In this document: one piece after another, positions 32,994 through 45,260 of the stretch
Layout of the letters: each line of letters opens with the position of its first letter
Position numbering within the stretch: the first letter of the stretch is position 1
Assembly: GCA_029959085.1 (NCBI GenBank)
Contig: JARWIR010000002.1
Coordinates: 36,233,733 to 36,297,732, forward strand
DNA: 64,000 bases
Direction of reading: 5' to 3'
Source: Nemophila menziesii
Taxonomy: Eukaryota; Streptophyta; Magnoliopsida; Boraginales; Hydrophyllaceae
Program-made: the position numbers and the translations under genes
The notes under the pieces: generated by a model
What the model was told of the DNA's origin: nothing
The model's database searches: none
The model's input: the letters and a program-made list of their open reading frames with translations, nothing else

Positions 32994-34662
32994 ATGGTAC
33001 CTCGCAAGAAGAAAGGTAATAAGAACATAAAGGAAAGCGCTGAAAGTAATGAAGCCATTACAAAGTATGTCCCAGTTACACCAACCATCAAGGTTAGCAA
33101 CAATTTATCTGCCTCCAAGCGTGATTCTGGAAGAAACAAAATGGATAATATCATGGCGGAGGGAAATGAGTGTGATTTTAGTGCAAAGGATGAAGGGGTT
33201 TGGAGTACTGTGAAAGTGTTTGATGAAAGTACTGTGAGGAAAACTGAGGTGCAAAAAGAGTTATTGATGGACCAGACTATAGCTAGCTCCAATGGATCTA
33301 CCAGGGTTGATCCTGCTATTGAGTATACAATAGTAGAGGGCAAGACTGGCCAAGATGAGTCCCTATCTGAGGGTGAGACTCTGAGGGCTCTCAAGAGATC
33401 AAGTTCTGTTACAAGCCACAAAGAGAGTAACTCCTTTCATGGGACAGGAGTAATCCTCAACCTGATGAAAGTGCTATTTTGGGAAAGGCTATTGCTCTGA
33501 ATAAGGAAATTGAGATAAAAAATGTTGAAAAGAATAATGTAACTAAAGGTGTGTGGACTGAGTTGTTTAACAAGAATGTTGAGCAGGATGTTAAGCTCAA
33601 ATACTTCCCTCCTGGATTTGTGGATGAGGAGATCATGGTGAAGCCTCCAAGAAACATTGTAAAATATGGAATCAAGGGTGGAACAATTGCCTTGTTGGGC
33701 AGTTTTTTGGTGTGCTCCTGAATACTGCATGGTAAGAAGTATGATCAATGCGCAGTGGAAGAATAGTGGACCTGTGGAGATAAAATCAACTGATATGGAT
33801 GTTTACCTCTTTAAGTTTCAGAATGAACGAGATTGTAAGATAATTCTTGAGCAAGTTTGGCACATTGGTAGAAGAATAATGATACTTAGGAAGTGGGAAT
33901 CTAATATGAAGTTTGAGAAACTTCTTGGGATTAGCTGTGAAAGAAAGAGCCCGACATTCATTTCTTCAAAAGTTGAACATGACTAAAGTCCCTCTTTGGG
34001 CTAAATTGAGGAATGTTCCATTGGAATTATGGACAAATGATGGCTTGTGTTACATTTGTAGTGCTTTAGGAATCCCAATTCAGATTGATCCTATAACAAA
34101 GTTAAGAAACAGACTGAGTTTTGCTAGAGCCTGTGTTTAGGTTGATATGACAAAAGAGCTTGTTAAGAAAGTGAAAGTGGATTTTAAGGAGGATGGTATT
34201 CATGTTGTGGAAGTATACAATGAGTGGCTCCCTCGTAGATGCGCAAGATGTAAAATACTTAAACATAAAGATACAAATTGTGATAAAGCTAAAAAGGAAG
34301 TTATCTAGGAGAAACCAAAGGCTCAAAACCAACCAAATCAACCTAATGTTCAAAGAAGAATTGAAGAATGGAGAGTTGTGCAGAAGAAACACAAGGACAA
34401 GGATAATGAAGTTCATAGTCCAAGAGATAGTAGCACAATCAAAACTCCTAAAAGAAATGTGGTAAGTAATGGTACTAAATTTAGAGAAAAGTCTCCTTGC
34501 ACACCTAGGAGTAGAACTCAGAAATCTGACCTAGATATTGAAAGCTTTATTAATTCATTTTGTGCTTTGAATAAGGCCAATGAGAACCTTGAAAAAGCTC
34601 CAAATACGTTTATGGGAAGTACCCATAGGGAAGGAAAACCTCCTGACCTTAACGATTGTTAG
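32994..34662 (+). pseudogene. LINE-1 ORF1 (Gag-like, zinc knuckle)
   Basis: ATG at 32994 (MVPRKKKGNKNIKESAESNE). An acidic, low-complexity N-terminus is followed after frameshifts near 33450 and 33720 by a block of the DUF4283 type common in plant LINE ORF1: KLKYFPPGFVDEEIMVKPPR, WKNSGPVEIKSTDMDVYLFK, MTKVPLWAKLRNVPLELWTN. Then CARCKILKHKDTNC (C-x2-C-x4-H-x4-C, near 34240), a basic tail and the stop at 34662 after DLNDC. It would coat the element RNA. Stops at 34138 and elsewhere. Confidence 0.82.
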
Positions 34663-37600
34663 CTCTTGGAATGTTCGAGGTTAAATTTTAAGCCTCAGAT
34701 AAAAATAATTTTTTCCATGTTATTCAAGATAAAAAGATTGATCTAGTTGGTTTGTTGGAAACTAAGATGGATCTACAAAGCTACAATAAGTTCAATGCTA
34801 CTTATCTTCCTAATTGGGGTTCTATTACTAACCATGATAAGGATTATAAGAGAAGAATTTGTATCAAATGGAACATGAACATTATGGAGGTAAAGTGTCT
34901 TGATACTACTAGTCAAGCTATGTTACTTGAGGTTTATGATATTTACAACAAGAGGACTTTTAACTGTATTATGGTTTATGCTGATAATGATGATGATAAA
35001 AGGCTTTTACTTTGGGAAAAACTTACTGAATGGATGGTTATTATTGATTCCTCCCCTTGTATTTGGTGTGGTGATTATAATGAGATCATTGGAGTGGAGG
35101 AAAGAATGGGTTGTACTAGTTTGCACAAAAGTTTAGAAGACTTTGAAGATTGTATTCAAGATAATGGAATGGTTGAACATCCTAACCAAGGATGCTAATA
35201 TACTTGGATTAATAGAAGAGTTGATGGGTTTATCTCTAGTAAAATTGACAAGATCTTTATCAGTGATGTCTGGTTTACTAATTTCAAGTCTCATTTGTAT
35301 GTGGAACCTCCTGGAATTTCTGATCACTCTATTCTTATTCTTATTATACATGGAAGTTCTAACATTTTTAATGTGTGTACTTCTCATGAGCATTTTCTGC
35401 CTATGATTGAAAAGGTTTGGAAAACTAAGTTCAAAGGCAGTTTGATGTTTCAGGTGGTGAACAAGCTTAAGGATGTTAAAAAGTATGTCAAATCTTTTAA
35501 TAGAAAGTACTTTCATCACTCATCTGAAGAGATTGTCAAGCTTAAAGAAGTTCTTGAGAAAATTCAACTTAATATCATGAGTGGTGACAAAACTGATCTT
35601 GTGATTGAGAAGGAGCTAAGGAACAAGCTGATTCATCTTTTAACAACTCAGGATGAGATGCTTAAACAGCAATCCAAGATTAACCTCAAAAGTATGATTA
35701 CGGCATAGCTCTCTATCACAAGAGCATCAAAGCTAGGATTACACATAATAGAGTGGTTGAGAAGGATGCTATTAATAATGAATTTATTGCCTACTACACT
35801 AGCTTAATCGGTACTAAAGATACTAAAGAGGAGATTGTTACCACTGATTGTCTTACGAAGCTCATTGATAAGTCCATTGTGAAGGATGTTGCTAAGGATA
35901 GGGTGAGGGACATTAATAACAAGAAGATTAAAGAAGCCATTTTTTCTATAGATAATTCCAAATCCCCTAGTCCTGATGGGATTACTGGTGCTTTCTTCAA
36001 GAGTACATGGAGTATAATAGGTGATGATATTTGTAATGCTATCAAAGAATCTTTCAGAAATGGGCAGATTTTGAAGCAAATAATTGTTACTAATCTTGTT
36101 CTCATACCTAAAGTTAAGAATCCTACATCTGTAAAGAGCTTTAGATCCATTGCTTGTTGCAATATCCTCTACATAGCTATATCTAATATTATTGCTAATA
36201 GAACGAAAAAATGCCTTGAGAGCCTTATCTCAAAGAATCAAGTTGCCTTTGTTGGTGGAAGAAGTATTTCTAACAATATATTGGTGGCTCAAAGTGTGGT
36301 TGCTGGCTATGATAGGAAAGATTTGACTGATAGATGTACACTTAATCTTGATCTTCAAAAGGATTTTGATACAATCAATTGGAGGTAACTTCTAAATTTT
36401 CTTCATGTTATGGGATTCCACGATAACTTCATCTCTTGGATTAATATGTACATCTCGACATCTATGTTCTCTCTTTGCATTAATGGTTGTGTTAGTGGTT
36501 TCAACAAAGGAGAGAGGGGTTCGAGATAAGGGGATCCTCTTTCCCCCTACTTATTTGTCTTATGTATGCAAGGTTTTACTACCATTCTTGACAAGGTTAC
36601 TCAAAATAAGAGCTTTACTTATCATCCTAATTGCTCAATAATGAAGTTAAGTCACCTTATATTTGCTGATGATTGTCTTATCTTCTTTAATGGTGACAAA
36701 GATTCTTCCACTAGACTAAAGCATGGACTTGACCCCTTTTCTGGACTTTCATGCCTCAAAATCAGTCCAGAAAAGAGTGAGTTGTATATAGGGTTGTGTA
36801 ATAAGGAGCTTCATAAAGATCTTAGTGTTATTCTCAATGTGAAAAGGGGGAAACTACCTGTTAGATATCTTGGTGATCCTTTAACTACTAAGGGCCCTAA
36901 TAGCTTGATGTGTAATACTCTTATTAATAATATTGTGGGTGGTGTGGAGAGTTGGATGCATAGGTTTCTCACTTTTGCAGGAAGACTCCACCTTATCAAG
37001 AGTGTTTTTAAAAGTAAAGCTAGGTATTGGTGCAATGTACTATTTATTCCTATGGGGGTTATTCATAATATTGAAGCACTTTTAAGTAGATTCTTATTGA
37101 AGGGCAACACTAGTGACTATCATTAAGCCACGGTTTCATGGGAAAATCTTTGTGAAAGTAAAGAGAATGGTGGTCTTGGTATCCCTAATCTACTTCAAAT
37201 TAATCAAGTTTCTATTCTTAAAGCTTTTTGGAGAATGTATGGTAACAAGGTTAACATTTGGTCAGAATGTGTTTATTCTAATTGGCTTAGGAATAAGAGT
37301 GTTTAGAGAATTGTGTATGATAGAAAATTTCCTTGGACTTGGAGAACTATGCTAAATGTGAGGTATATTTCTTTTTATTACATTGTGAATATTGTAGGTA
37401 ATGGTAAGAGGACTTATATGTTAACTGATAAGTGGATTGAGGGGCAAAGTGTGAAAGATATTTGTGAGCAAGATGATGTTATTTCTTTAGGTAACTATAA
37501 CATAAATAGGAAGGTGGTGCAGTATTTTACTAATAATAGATGGAGACTTCCTCACAATCTTAACAAGGTTCTTGATAAAGTGAAAGGCATGAAACTTAAT

Positions 37601-38159
37601 GATAAGGAAGACATCATCAAATAGGGAGATAAAGGCTTTAAGTCATTGGTTATTATGAGTAATCTTAGAGGTCCTAACTTGAAAACAAAGTGGTTTAGTG
37701 TGGTATGGAATAAATGGAGTATTCCTAAGCATAAATTTTGTGCTTGGCTTATTTGCAAAGATAGATTGAGTACAAAGGATAGGCTTAGAAAGTGGGGAGT
37801 GGAGGTTGATAAATTTTGTTGTCTTTGCTATGAGGAATTTGAGTCAAGGGATCATCTCATTGTTACTTGTAATTTCACCAACTTGGCTTGGGAATAATTA
37901 TATGCTTTGCATAATTGGCACAATACAGGAAAGGATTGGGATGAGAGACTTTATTTTATGGCTTTTTTTTGGTAATTTTCTTAAAGATACTATTTCTAAC
38001 ATTATTTTCCTTAGCTTCCTTTATTGCATTTGGGATATGATAAACAAGAAGGAATTCAAAAAGATTTATCCCAATAGGGAGGATATTGTGAAGATTGTGG
38101 AAAGATGGAAGCTTTATGGTGTGCTTAAGGATGGTGATCAAGAGGAGCCAGGAGGCTAG
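34652..38159 (+). pseudogene. LINE-1 ORF2 (endonuclease - reverse transcriptase - zinc region)
   Basis: By comparison with LINE-2, whose ORF2 starts with ATG at 46775, the start codon here has become ACG (34652-34654). Endonuclease: DLVGLLETKM (Glu), WCGDYNEIIG (Asp and Asn), ISDHSILILI. RT: SPSPDGITGAFFKSTW, VLIPKVKNPTSVKSFRSIACCN, LNLDLQKDFDTINW (Asp), LSHLIFADDCLIFF (FADD box), CLKISPEKSELYIG. C-terminal zf-RVT type region: WSIPKHKFCAWLICKDRL and CCLCYEEFESRDHLIVTC. Broken by several stops, some at former Trp codons (TAG in KSV*RIVYD near 37305; IK*GDKG near 37624). Ends at 38159. Confidence 0.85.
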
Positions 38160-38522
38160 CTTGGAGCTTAGAGCTTGGACCTAGAAGTAGAATTTCCTTT
38201 TCAAGGGATTTACTATTGTAGGAAGTTTTCCCTTATTGGAAAATTGCCTTTTGGGAAGGTTTCCTCTTTGGGAAAGCTTCCTATGATAGCTTAATCTCTT
38301 GTTTAAGATATTTGTCATTGTTTCCTCCTAGTAATTGTTGTATAGGGTTTTCATTTCCTAGCAATGGTTGTATAGGTTGCTTGTTTTAGTTGATAGGATT
38401 GATTTTCTTAGAAATGGTTGTATAGGGTTTCTTTTCTACCCATGCTTCATTTTTAGTCAAAAACAAGTAGGGTTTTGATTTGTACTTGTCTTTTTGTGGA
38501 TATAAAATGGCTTGTTGATAAA
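38160..38522 (+). other. LINE-1 3' untranslated region
   Basis: Contains reiterated phrases such as 'GCAATGGTTGTATAGG' (38362, 38408) and ends with 'AAAATGGCTTGTTGATAAAAAA'. The same region is found in LINE-2 at 54690-55040. Confidence 0.7.
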
Positions 38523-38552
38523 AAAACTCTAAACCCTGACCATGGAAAGGAT
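38523..38552. repeat. Satellite sliver between LINE-1 and LINE-3
   Basis: Thirty bases (actctaaaccctgaccatgg..) that continue the unit left of LINE-1 and lead into the unit right of LINE-3. ATGGAAAGGAT at 38542-38552 is the left target duplication of LINE-3. Confidence 0.85.
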
Positions 38553-38599
38553 TTTTTTTTTACTCGAAAGAAGCACATATTAAAAACTTCAAGGTACAA

Positions 38600-41500
38600 A
38601 ATACAACTTAACCTATCCCTATTCGATTGAAATCTCTCGCTAATAGTCTAGCTAATTGGGGAGGAGGTATACTATTCCAAAGGCTAAACAAGGAGCCTTT
38701 AAGCTCTTGTTGAGGCACCCAATCCGCACAAAGGTTTTTGTATCTCCTAGCAAAGGAGATCTTAATATGATACAAAAGTTTACATCTCAGAATATTTCTA
38801 ACCAACAAAAAAATATTACAAAACACTTTCTCTCCGTTCCTAGTTTGGTTGATTAAATTAAGACAATCATTTTCTATCTATACCGAGCCTTTTGGATACT
38901 TTGAAGCCAAGTCACATGCTCCTATTAGTCCTCTAGCCTCAGCTTCAATAGCTGAATTTGCCACCAACTTTGGGGCAAAACCATCAATCATTGTTCCAGT
39001 AGAGTTCCTAACAATACAAGAAAAAGAAGCTTGGTTTGTTTTGAGTCAAAATATGCATCACAATTTACTTTAAAACGACCAGGTAAAGGTAGAGACCAAA
39101 ACCCATAGCTGTCATCTCTAAGGTTATTAGCATGAGTTACAGAAGTATTACAATTGATTTTTGAATTGAATCCATGGATTCCATCAATTTTGTTTTTGTT
39201 CTTAGCCTCATAAGTTGATCTTTTTATAAGATTATACTCATCATAAGCTTTTTGAGCCTCATGTAATATTCTGATAGGGTCAGGTGCAATTCCTCTAAAG
39301 ATGCTTTCATTTCTACCTTTCCAAATAAACCAAGCAATTAAGGAAGCTAATTCACCAAGTCCTTTGAGTTTGAACTCGGTTTCATTCAGGCTGAGCCTGA
39401 TGAAATTAATCCATTTTTTGAAATTAAATGAAGGTTCAGACAATGAGTAAAAACTGATTGGGCTAGCCATCCAAACTTCTCGAGCCCAAGAGTAATGAAA
39501 AACCAAATGTTCCACATTTTCAGTTTCAATCCCACAAATAGAGCAAATATGATTATCACAAGATTTTCTTTTCATTCTATTCTCATTTGTTGCTAAACCA
39601 TTTTCACAACACTTCCAAATGAAATTCTTAATTTTAAGTAGAGTATTCATATCCCAAATTAATTTCCAATCCTCAGATTGTAAGTTAAAAGATGATTCAC
39701 CTTTTTTATTAACCATTGTTTTTTTCACCAGCTTGTTGAGCCCTCCACAGTCTCTTGTACATATCTTTCAGTAGCTGGAGAAAAATATAAGTTAAGCACT
39801 TCAAACTTCCAAGCTTTTTTCTCTGCATCAATAAGTTCTGAAACAAAATTCAGATTACAATCAGTAGGGTTAACAATATTCAAATAACTTGGGATCTATT
39901 CATCCTCCCAAATTCTAATATCATTTCCATTTCCCACATTCCATCTAATTGATTTAACAAAACAGTTTCTACCTTCAATGAGGCTTTCCCATCCCCATGA
40001 ACAGTTACTATTTAAAGTAGCATTTATAAAATCATTCTAAGGAAAATACTTTCCTTTGACCACTTTATATAGCAGTTACTCCTTATTATTGAGAAATTTC
40101 CATGCATTAGAGGAAAGTAAAGCTAAATATTGACAATGAAAATCCTTAAAGCTGAGCCCACCACCCTTCTTAGAGTTCATTAAAGTTTGCCACTTAACCC
40201 AGTGACATCTATCCTCTCCTTGATTACTCCAATAAAAATTGGATTTCAAAGAGGTTAAATGTGTAGTAACCTTTTTGGGAATAAGAAACACTGACATAAT
40301 AAAATTTGGAATTGCTCCAATAACAACCTTTACTAAAATCTCTTTCCCACTTTTAGATAACATTTTTGTATCACATCTATCCATTCTCTTTAAAATCATC
40401 TCAACAAGCCATTCAAGTGACTTAACCTTTGATTTACCCCAGGAGGAAGGGATTCCAAGATATTCACCGAGGTGTTCAATTTTCCTCATTCTCAGTTGAG
40501 ATGATATATTATTTTTAACTTTATTTGGTGTATTTTTGCTAAACAAGATGCCACTTTTATTGAGGTTTATTCCTTGACCTGTTGCAAAAGTATACTAGTT
40601 ATAATGTTACTAAAAATATCAATATAATAATCAAAAGCTTCAAGAAAAAACAAACTATCATCTGCAAAAAGAACATGAGTAATCATAGGAGTTACTCTAG
40701 CTATTTTGATGCCTTTAAGTAACCCCATTTCCACATAATAATCAATTAAATAAGTTAAAGCTTGGGTTACTAAGCAGAAAAGGTAGGGAGACAAAGGGTC
40801 TCTTTTCCTTAACCCTTTTTGGGGTTTATCAAGATCATATAATTCTCCATTAATCTGAATTTTATATGTAACTGTAGTAATGCAATTCCTGATCTACCCT
40901 ACCCATGTTGGGTGAAATTCCATTTTCTGTAACATATCAAGTAAAAAATCCCACTCAATATTCTCATATGCTTTACTCATGTCTGCTTTAATAGCCAGAC
41001 TATAATTTTTTGAGCTTCTCTTGTTATTTAGGAAGTGAGTAACCTCCTGAGCTATAAGAATATTTTCAAATATAGATCTATTAGGAGTGAAGGCAGATTG
41101 AGTTTCAGAAATCAAACTGCCAATCCATTCTTGCAATATCATAGTCAAGATTTTAGAGATGATTTTATACAAAAAATTTGCACAGCTAATTGGTCTAAAG
41201 AAGCCATCATATCAGGGTTATCACATTTAGGAATAAGCGCAATAATGGTGCAATTAATAGTTTCCAAAGATGCATTATTAGTAATGACATCAGACACCAT
41301 TTCAACAAGATCAAGTTTTGAAACTTCCCAAAACTCTTTGAAGAAAATACCTCCAAACCCATTACGTCCTGGTGATTTATCACTCCCCAAGGACCAAATA
41401 GCATTTTTAACTTCCTCAATATCAACTGGTTTTTATAAGTGCCTCGTTCATTTCATATGTTACAACCTTCTTAACTTTGCTCAAGATAGGTTGGTAATTT

Positions 41501-42673
41501 CTATTTCCCACTGATTTAAAAATATCATTATAATACCTAACAATTTCTCCAGAGATATCAGCTTTTTCTGATACACACAAACCATTATTATTATTATTAA
41601 TTTTAGAGATTCTATTTATAGTCCTCTTGACTTTTGTTATAGCATGGAAGTACTTAGTATTCCTATCACCCAGCCTTAACTAGTTATTTTTTGATCTCAG
41701 AGACCAATAAAGTTCCTCTTTTTTCCAAAATCTTCCAGTTCCAAACTCAGAGAATTAAATCTTTCAAAGTTCTCATCAGCATAAGGCTCATTAAACAACT
41801 TTTCCAAGTGTGCCAGATTATTCTTAATTAAAATTCTATTATTAAGAATTCTTTTTCTAGCCCACTTGGTTATATGTCTTTGAATTTGTGATAATCTGTA
41901 TTTCAATTTTGAAATACCTCTCAAATCCATAAAGTGTCTTATTTTCCATTTCTCCATTACCAATTGACATAAAGTCTTGTCATATATCCAACCTTTTTGC
42001 AACATAAACCTTTTTTTGTGTTTATCTGATAATAATCCCAAATTTAATATAATTGGAGAGTGGTCAGACCCTATAGGGGGTAGATCCTCAGTCCATGAAT
42101 TTGGAAAGAAATCCATCCAATCCTAGTCTTTGTTTGATTTGGTGGTTGCCATTTCTCTTGTTAGACCAAGAGAAATTACAGCCTAAAGTAGGTAGATCAA
42201 ACAAAGAATTAGCTTCAATAAATGAATTAAACTGGAGCATATTTCTCTTATGAACTAAGTTAATATTCTCCCTTAATTTCTCAAAAGGATATCTTATCAT
42301 ATTAAAATCACCATAATTTCCTTAGAAAATAACCTTTATCCTCATCTGATGTAGAGCCATACACAAAGTTAAATTCACATAGATCAAATTTTTATCCAAC
42401 ATAAGTGCACTGTATTAGATTTTTATTTTAACTAATAAGGTTAAATTTACAAGCCTTTTTCACAAATACTGCTAAACCACCAGATAAACCCTCAGGGTCA
42501 ATTTGAGCTACTAGAGTCAAATTAAATTTAGAGCTTAAATAAAGTAAAAAATCAAATTTTTGTTTAGTCTTAGAAAGAAACAATACCTCTAAGTGATGAG
42601 TCTTGATCATGTCAATCAAGCTCAGTTCTGTCAAGGCTGTGCCAATGCCTTGACAGTTCCAGGCTTGTATCAT
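38600..42673 (-). pseudogene. LINE-3 ORF2: endonuclease - RT - zinc region - RNase H
   Basis: ATG 42673 (MIQAWNCQGIGTALTELSL). Endonuclease: AWNCQG (Asn), FLSKTK where the usual catalytic Glu of ETK is Lys, GDFNMI (Asp and Asn), GSDHSPIIL. RT: SDKSPGRNGFGGIFFKEFW, TIIALIPKCDNPDMM, LAIKADMSKAYENIEWDF (Asp), MSPYLFCLV, HVLFADDSLFF (FADD box near 40660), LGEYLGIPSSWGKSKV. Zinc region near 39560: CSICGIETENVEHLVFHYSW. RNase H near 39090-38610: RFKVNCDAYFD (Asp), SAIEAEARGLIGA (Glu), IENDCLNLINQT (Asp), then RRYKNLCADWVPQQ. Frameshifts and stops are spread over the gene. An RNase H at this place is known in a subset of plant L1 elements. Confidence 0.85.
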
Positions 42674-44013
42674 TGAGGATCTTGGGGTTTATATGGGTCA
42701 ACCCCGCAAACCACTTCAGCATCCAAAAATTCAAGAAGACCTTCTTCATACCATTTTTCTATACTCTCATCAGTGTCAACTTTATCAGTCTCATGTATTT
42801 CAGCCATCTCATCATCTTCTCGTTGAATGGAGTCGACAAGATTTGCTTGAACTTGAGAAGGTAAATCATCATCAAGTGGAAGACCTAAGTCCTCTCTCAC
42901 TTGCTTTGTTCTATTTTTATTCCTCTCAATTGAACCAAAACAAAAATTGTGGTCTGGGTTCTGAGTAATGGTTGGGTCAATATCAATAATTAGGCTCAGC
43001 TTAGGGTTATCTTCATTTGGGCCACAAAGTTTAAGAACTTCATCTTTGTTAAGAGGCATCTGATCAGATTTAAAAGCAACACCTTCTACAAGAGTTTGGC
43101 CCAGTTTAACTAAAGGAATAAGTAAAGATTTTTGGACTTTATTAACTTTCTGAACATTAACATCTGCATTACTTTTATCTGAAACATCTATTTCTTCTTC
43201 TCCCAGATAATTATCTTTTTTCTTATACTTATTCTTGAGTGGTTTTTTGATTCTCTAAGGTTGATTATTGTGTTTACCGCTTTAAACACAAATACATTTT
43301 CTCTTGTTCAGAGTATTTAATCCAATTACCCAATCTAATTGTAAGTTTGATGGGGGTTATCACGGTTTCTTTTTTCATGAGATACAATTCCACATTTAAA
43401 ATAGAAATCAAACAACTTCTCATACTTAAAGATATCCAAACAGATTGTCCATGAGAAAATTTAAAGTTAAACCCTGCTGTAAGGGGTTTTAATACAGAGC
43501 AATCAACTCGAGCTCTAAAACTAAATTCTCTTTAAATTTCAAAGGGCCGGGAAGAGAAACTTCAGTTACCTTACCAATTTTCGACGCAATTTTGGAAACA
43601 TTAGACTCTTTAATGAAAAGTGGTGGAATGCCTGAAATACGAATCCAATAAGAGGTTTCATCCAAAAGAGATGGATTTTTAATAGCATCTTCATATTTCT
43701 GAATTAAAACATGAAAGCCAAAGATGTGATATGGTCTATTCGCCCAAACAGTTTCAAGGTCTTTCTCCTTTTCAAATTGTACAGTGCACATATTAACCCC
43801 TCTCTTTTCAATAGTGATTCGGCCTGTAATGCCCCAGTATTGAATAATAATATTCTTAAGATAACTTAGATTAATGAAATCTGATGCAATAATACAAAGA
43901 AGAAGCTTAGGTTCATCATACTTAGAGTAAATTACCTCTCTGTCAGGAGAAAGACAGAAATCTTCATCAGATTCTTCTGTCTTATCGTCTTTATTACCCA
44001 CAATAAATGCCAT
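42670..44013 (-). pseudogene. LINE-3 ORF1 (DUF4283-type Gag-like protein)
   Basis: ATG 44013 (MAFIVGNKDDKTEESDEDFC). The first 174 codons are open: an acidic start, a nucleic-acid-binding-type fold with MCTVQFEKEKDLETVWANRP and YHIFGFHVLIQKYED, WIRISGIPPLFIKESNVSKI and IGKVTEVSLPGPLKFKENLV, typical of the DUF4283 part of plant LINE ORF1. After lesions at 43490-43060 an acidic C-terminus (42670-43059) ends CGVDPYKPQDPQ with a TGA that overlaps the ORF2 ATG. A zinc knuckle is not clear in the broken middle part. Likely role: RNA binding. Confidence 0.8.
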
Positions 44014-44284
44014 GGAGATCGATAGACTAGAAGATTAAAGAAAAAGTGAACTCTATAAAGAACTTGAAAGTGACTTTAAGATAATGAATCGAAGCACTAG
44101 AGATGTAGAAAATATTCAGTTTCATAGATCGGGTACAGATCTTAAAGGAAACCGTAATAAAGAAGAGATTATGAGGGCGGAGAGAACGTCGGCGTTATGA
44201 AAATCTAGGCGGAGGATTGTGTTTCAGAGGAGGAAAAGGTTTATTGGAAAATGTGCCTGGGAGCGTTATTTTCATTTTTTTCAT

Positions 44285-45260
44285 ATGGAAAGGATGATTA
44301 CCTGAAATTTTTTGCTAGTTTGGATCATCCAAACACTATGAAAACCTTTTCAAGACTTTTGAAGTTCGCAGGAGGCTTTTTTCTAACTTCCGCATAATTT
44401 CATAGAATGGGGCACATAATATATGTTTTTCGAGTGCATTGGGCTTACGGGACCAACAGATAGCTTCACCATAAAAAATCATTTGTTTTACGTTTTGAGA
44501 TTATTTAACTAACTTTTACGTCGTTTTAATATTTTATTTTAGGATTTAGTATTTTGGGTCCTCTAGGGTTTTTCCAACCGTAATATTGAAACCTAATATA
44601 TAATATCTCTAATATTAAACCCTAAACCATAAAACCAAAAATCTAACCCTATAACCTACACCTAATCCCTCACCAGAAACCCTAAATACTAACCATAAAC
44701 ACTAATAATAAACCGTAACCAGAAACCCCAAACCCTAAGCACTAAATCCTAAACCCTAAACCTAATCACGAATCCCTAATTAGTAAACCCCAAACCTTAA
44801 CCATGGAGAGGATGATAACATGTAGATTTTGGCTTGTTTGGATCATCCAAACACTTTGAATTTTTTTGAAGTTCCTGGAAGGGTTTTTGATAAGTTTCAC
44901 ATACTTTCTCAGAATGGGGCACACAATATATGTTTTATAAGTGTGTTGGGCCTTTCGGGGACAAAAAGATCTCTTCGCCATCTAAAATAATCTATTTTAC
45001 GTTTTGAGATTTATTTAATGACTTTTAGGTCGTTATTGATATTTTATTTTTGGGTTTTGTATTTTGGGTATGTTAGGGTATTTCCAACCGTAACATTAAC
45101 CCCTAATTTCTTAAAATCTTACATTAACCATAAACCATAAACACAAAACCGTAACCCTATACCCTACTCCTAATCTGTCACCAGACACCCTAAATACTAA
45201 CCATAAACACTAACAATATATTGTAACCAGAAACCCTAAACCCTAAACCCTAAACACCTA
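44285..45260. repeat. Telomere-like satellite, about two units
   Basis: Unit starts near 44285 (overlapping the right duplication of LINE-3) and 44803. CCCTAAA-like blocks at 44580-44800 and 45095-45260. A minus-strand open frame of 71 codons (44766-44981) reappears in other units and is treated as incidental. Confidence 0.88.

Larger units (their letters stand above)
32443..38522 (+). mobile_element. LINE-1: near-full-length L1-type retrotransposon
   Basis: Starts in a pyrimidine-rich leader (CCTCCTTCTTTCTCTC), carries ORF1 and ORF2, and ends with the 3' sequence 'TTGTTGATAAAAAA'. A target duplication AAAACTCT is seen at 32435-32442 and 38523-38530. LINE-2 ends with the same tail. It is inserted in the CCCTAAA-like block of a satellite unit. 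Many stops; inactive. Confidence 0.88.
38553..44284 (-). mobile_element. LINE-3: full-length L1-type retrotransposon with RNase H
   Basis: A poly(T) run at 38553-38560 is the minus-strand poly(A) tail; the 5' end is near 44284. The target duplication ATGGAAAGGAT lies at 38542-38552 and 44285-44295. ORF1 (42670-44013) and ORF2 (ATG 42673) overlap at ATGA. It differs from LINE-1, -2 and -4 in sequence and domain content. Broken by several stops. Confidence 0.9.
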
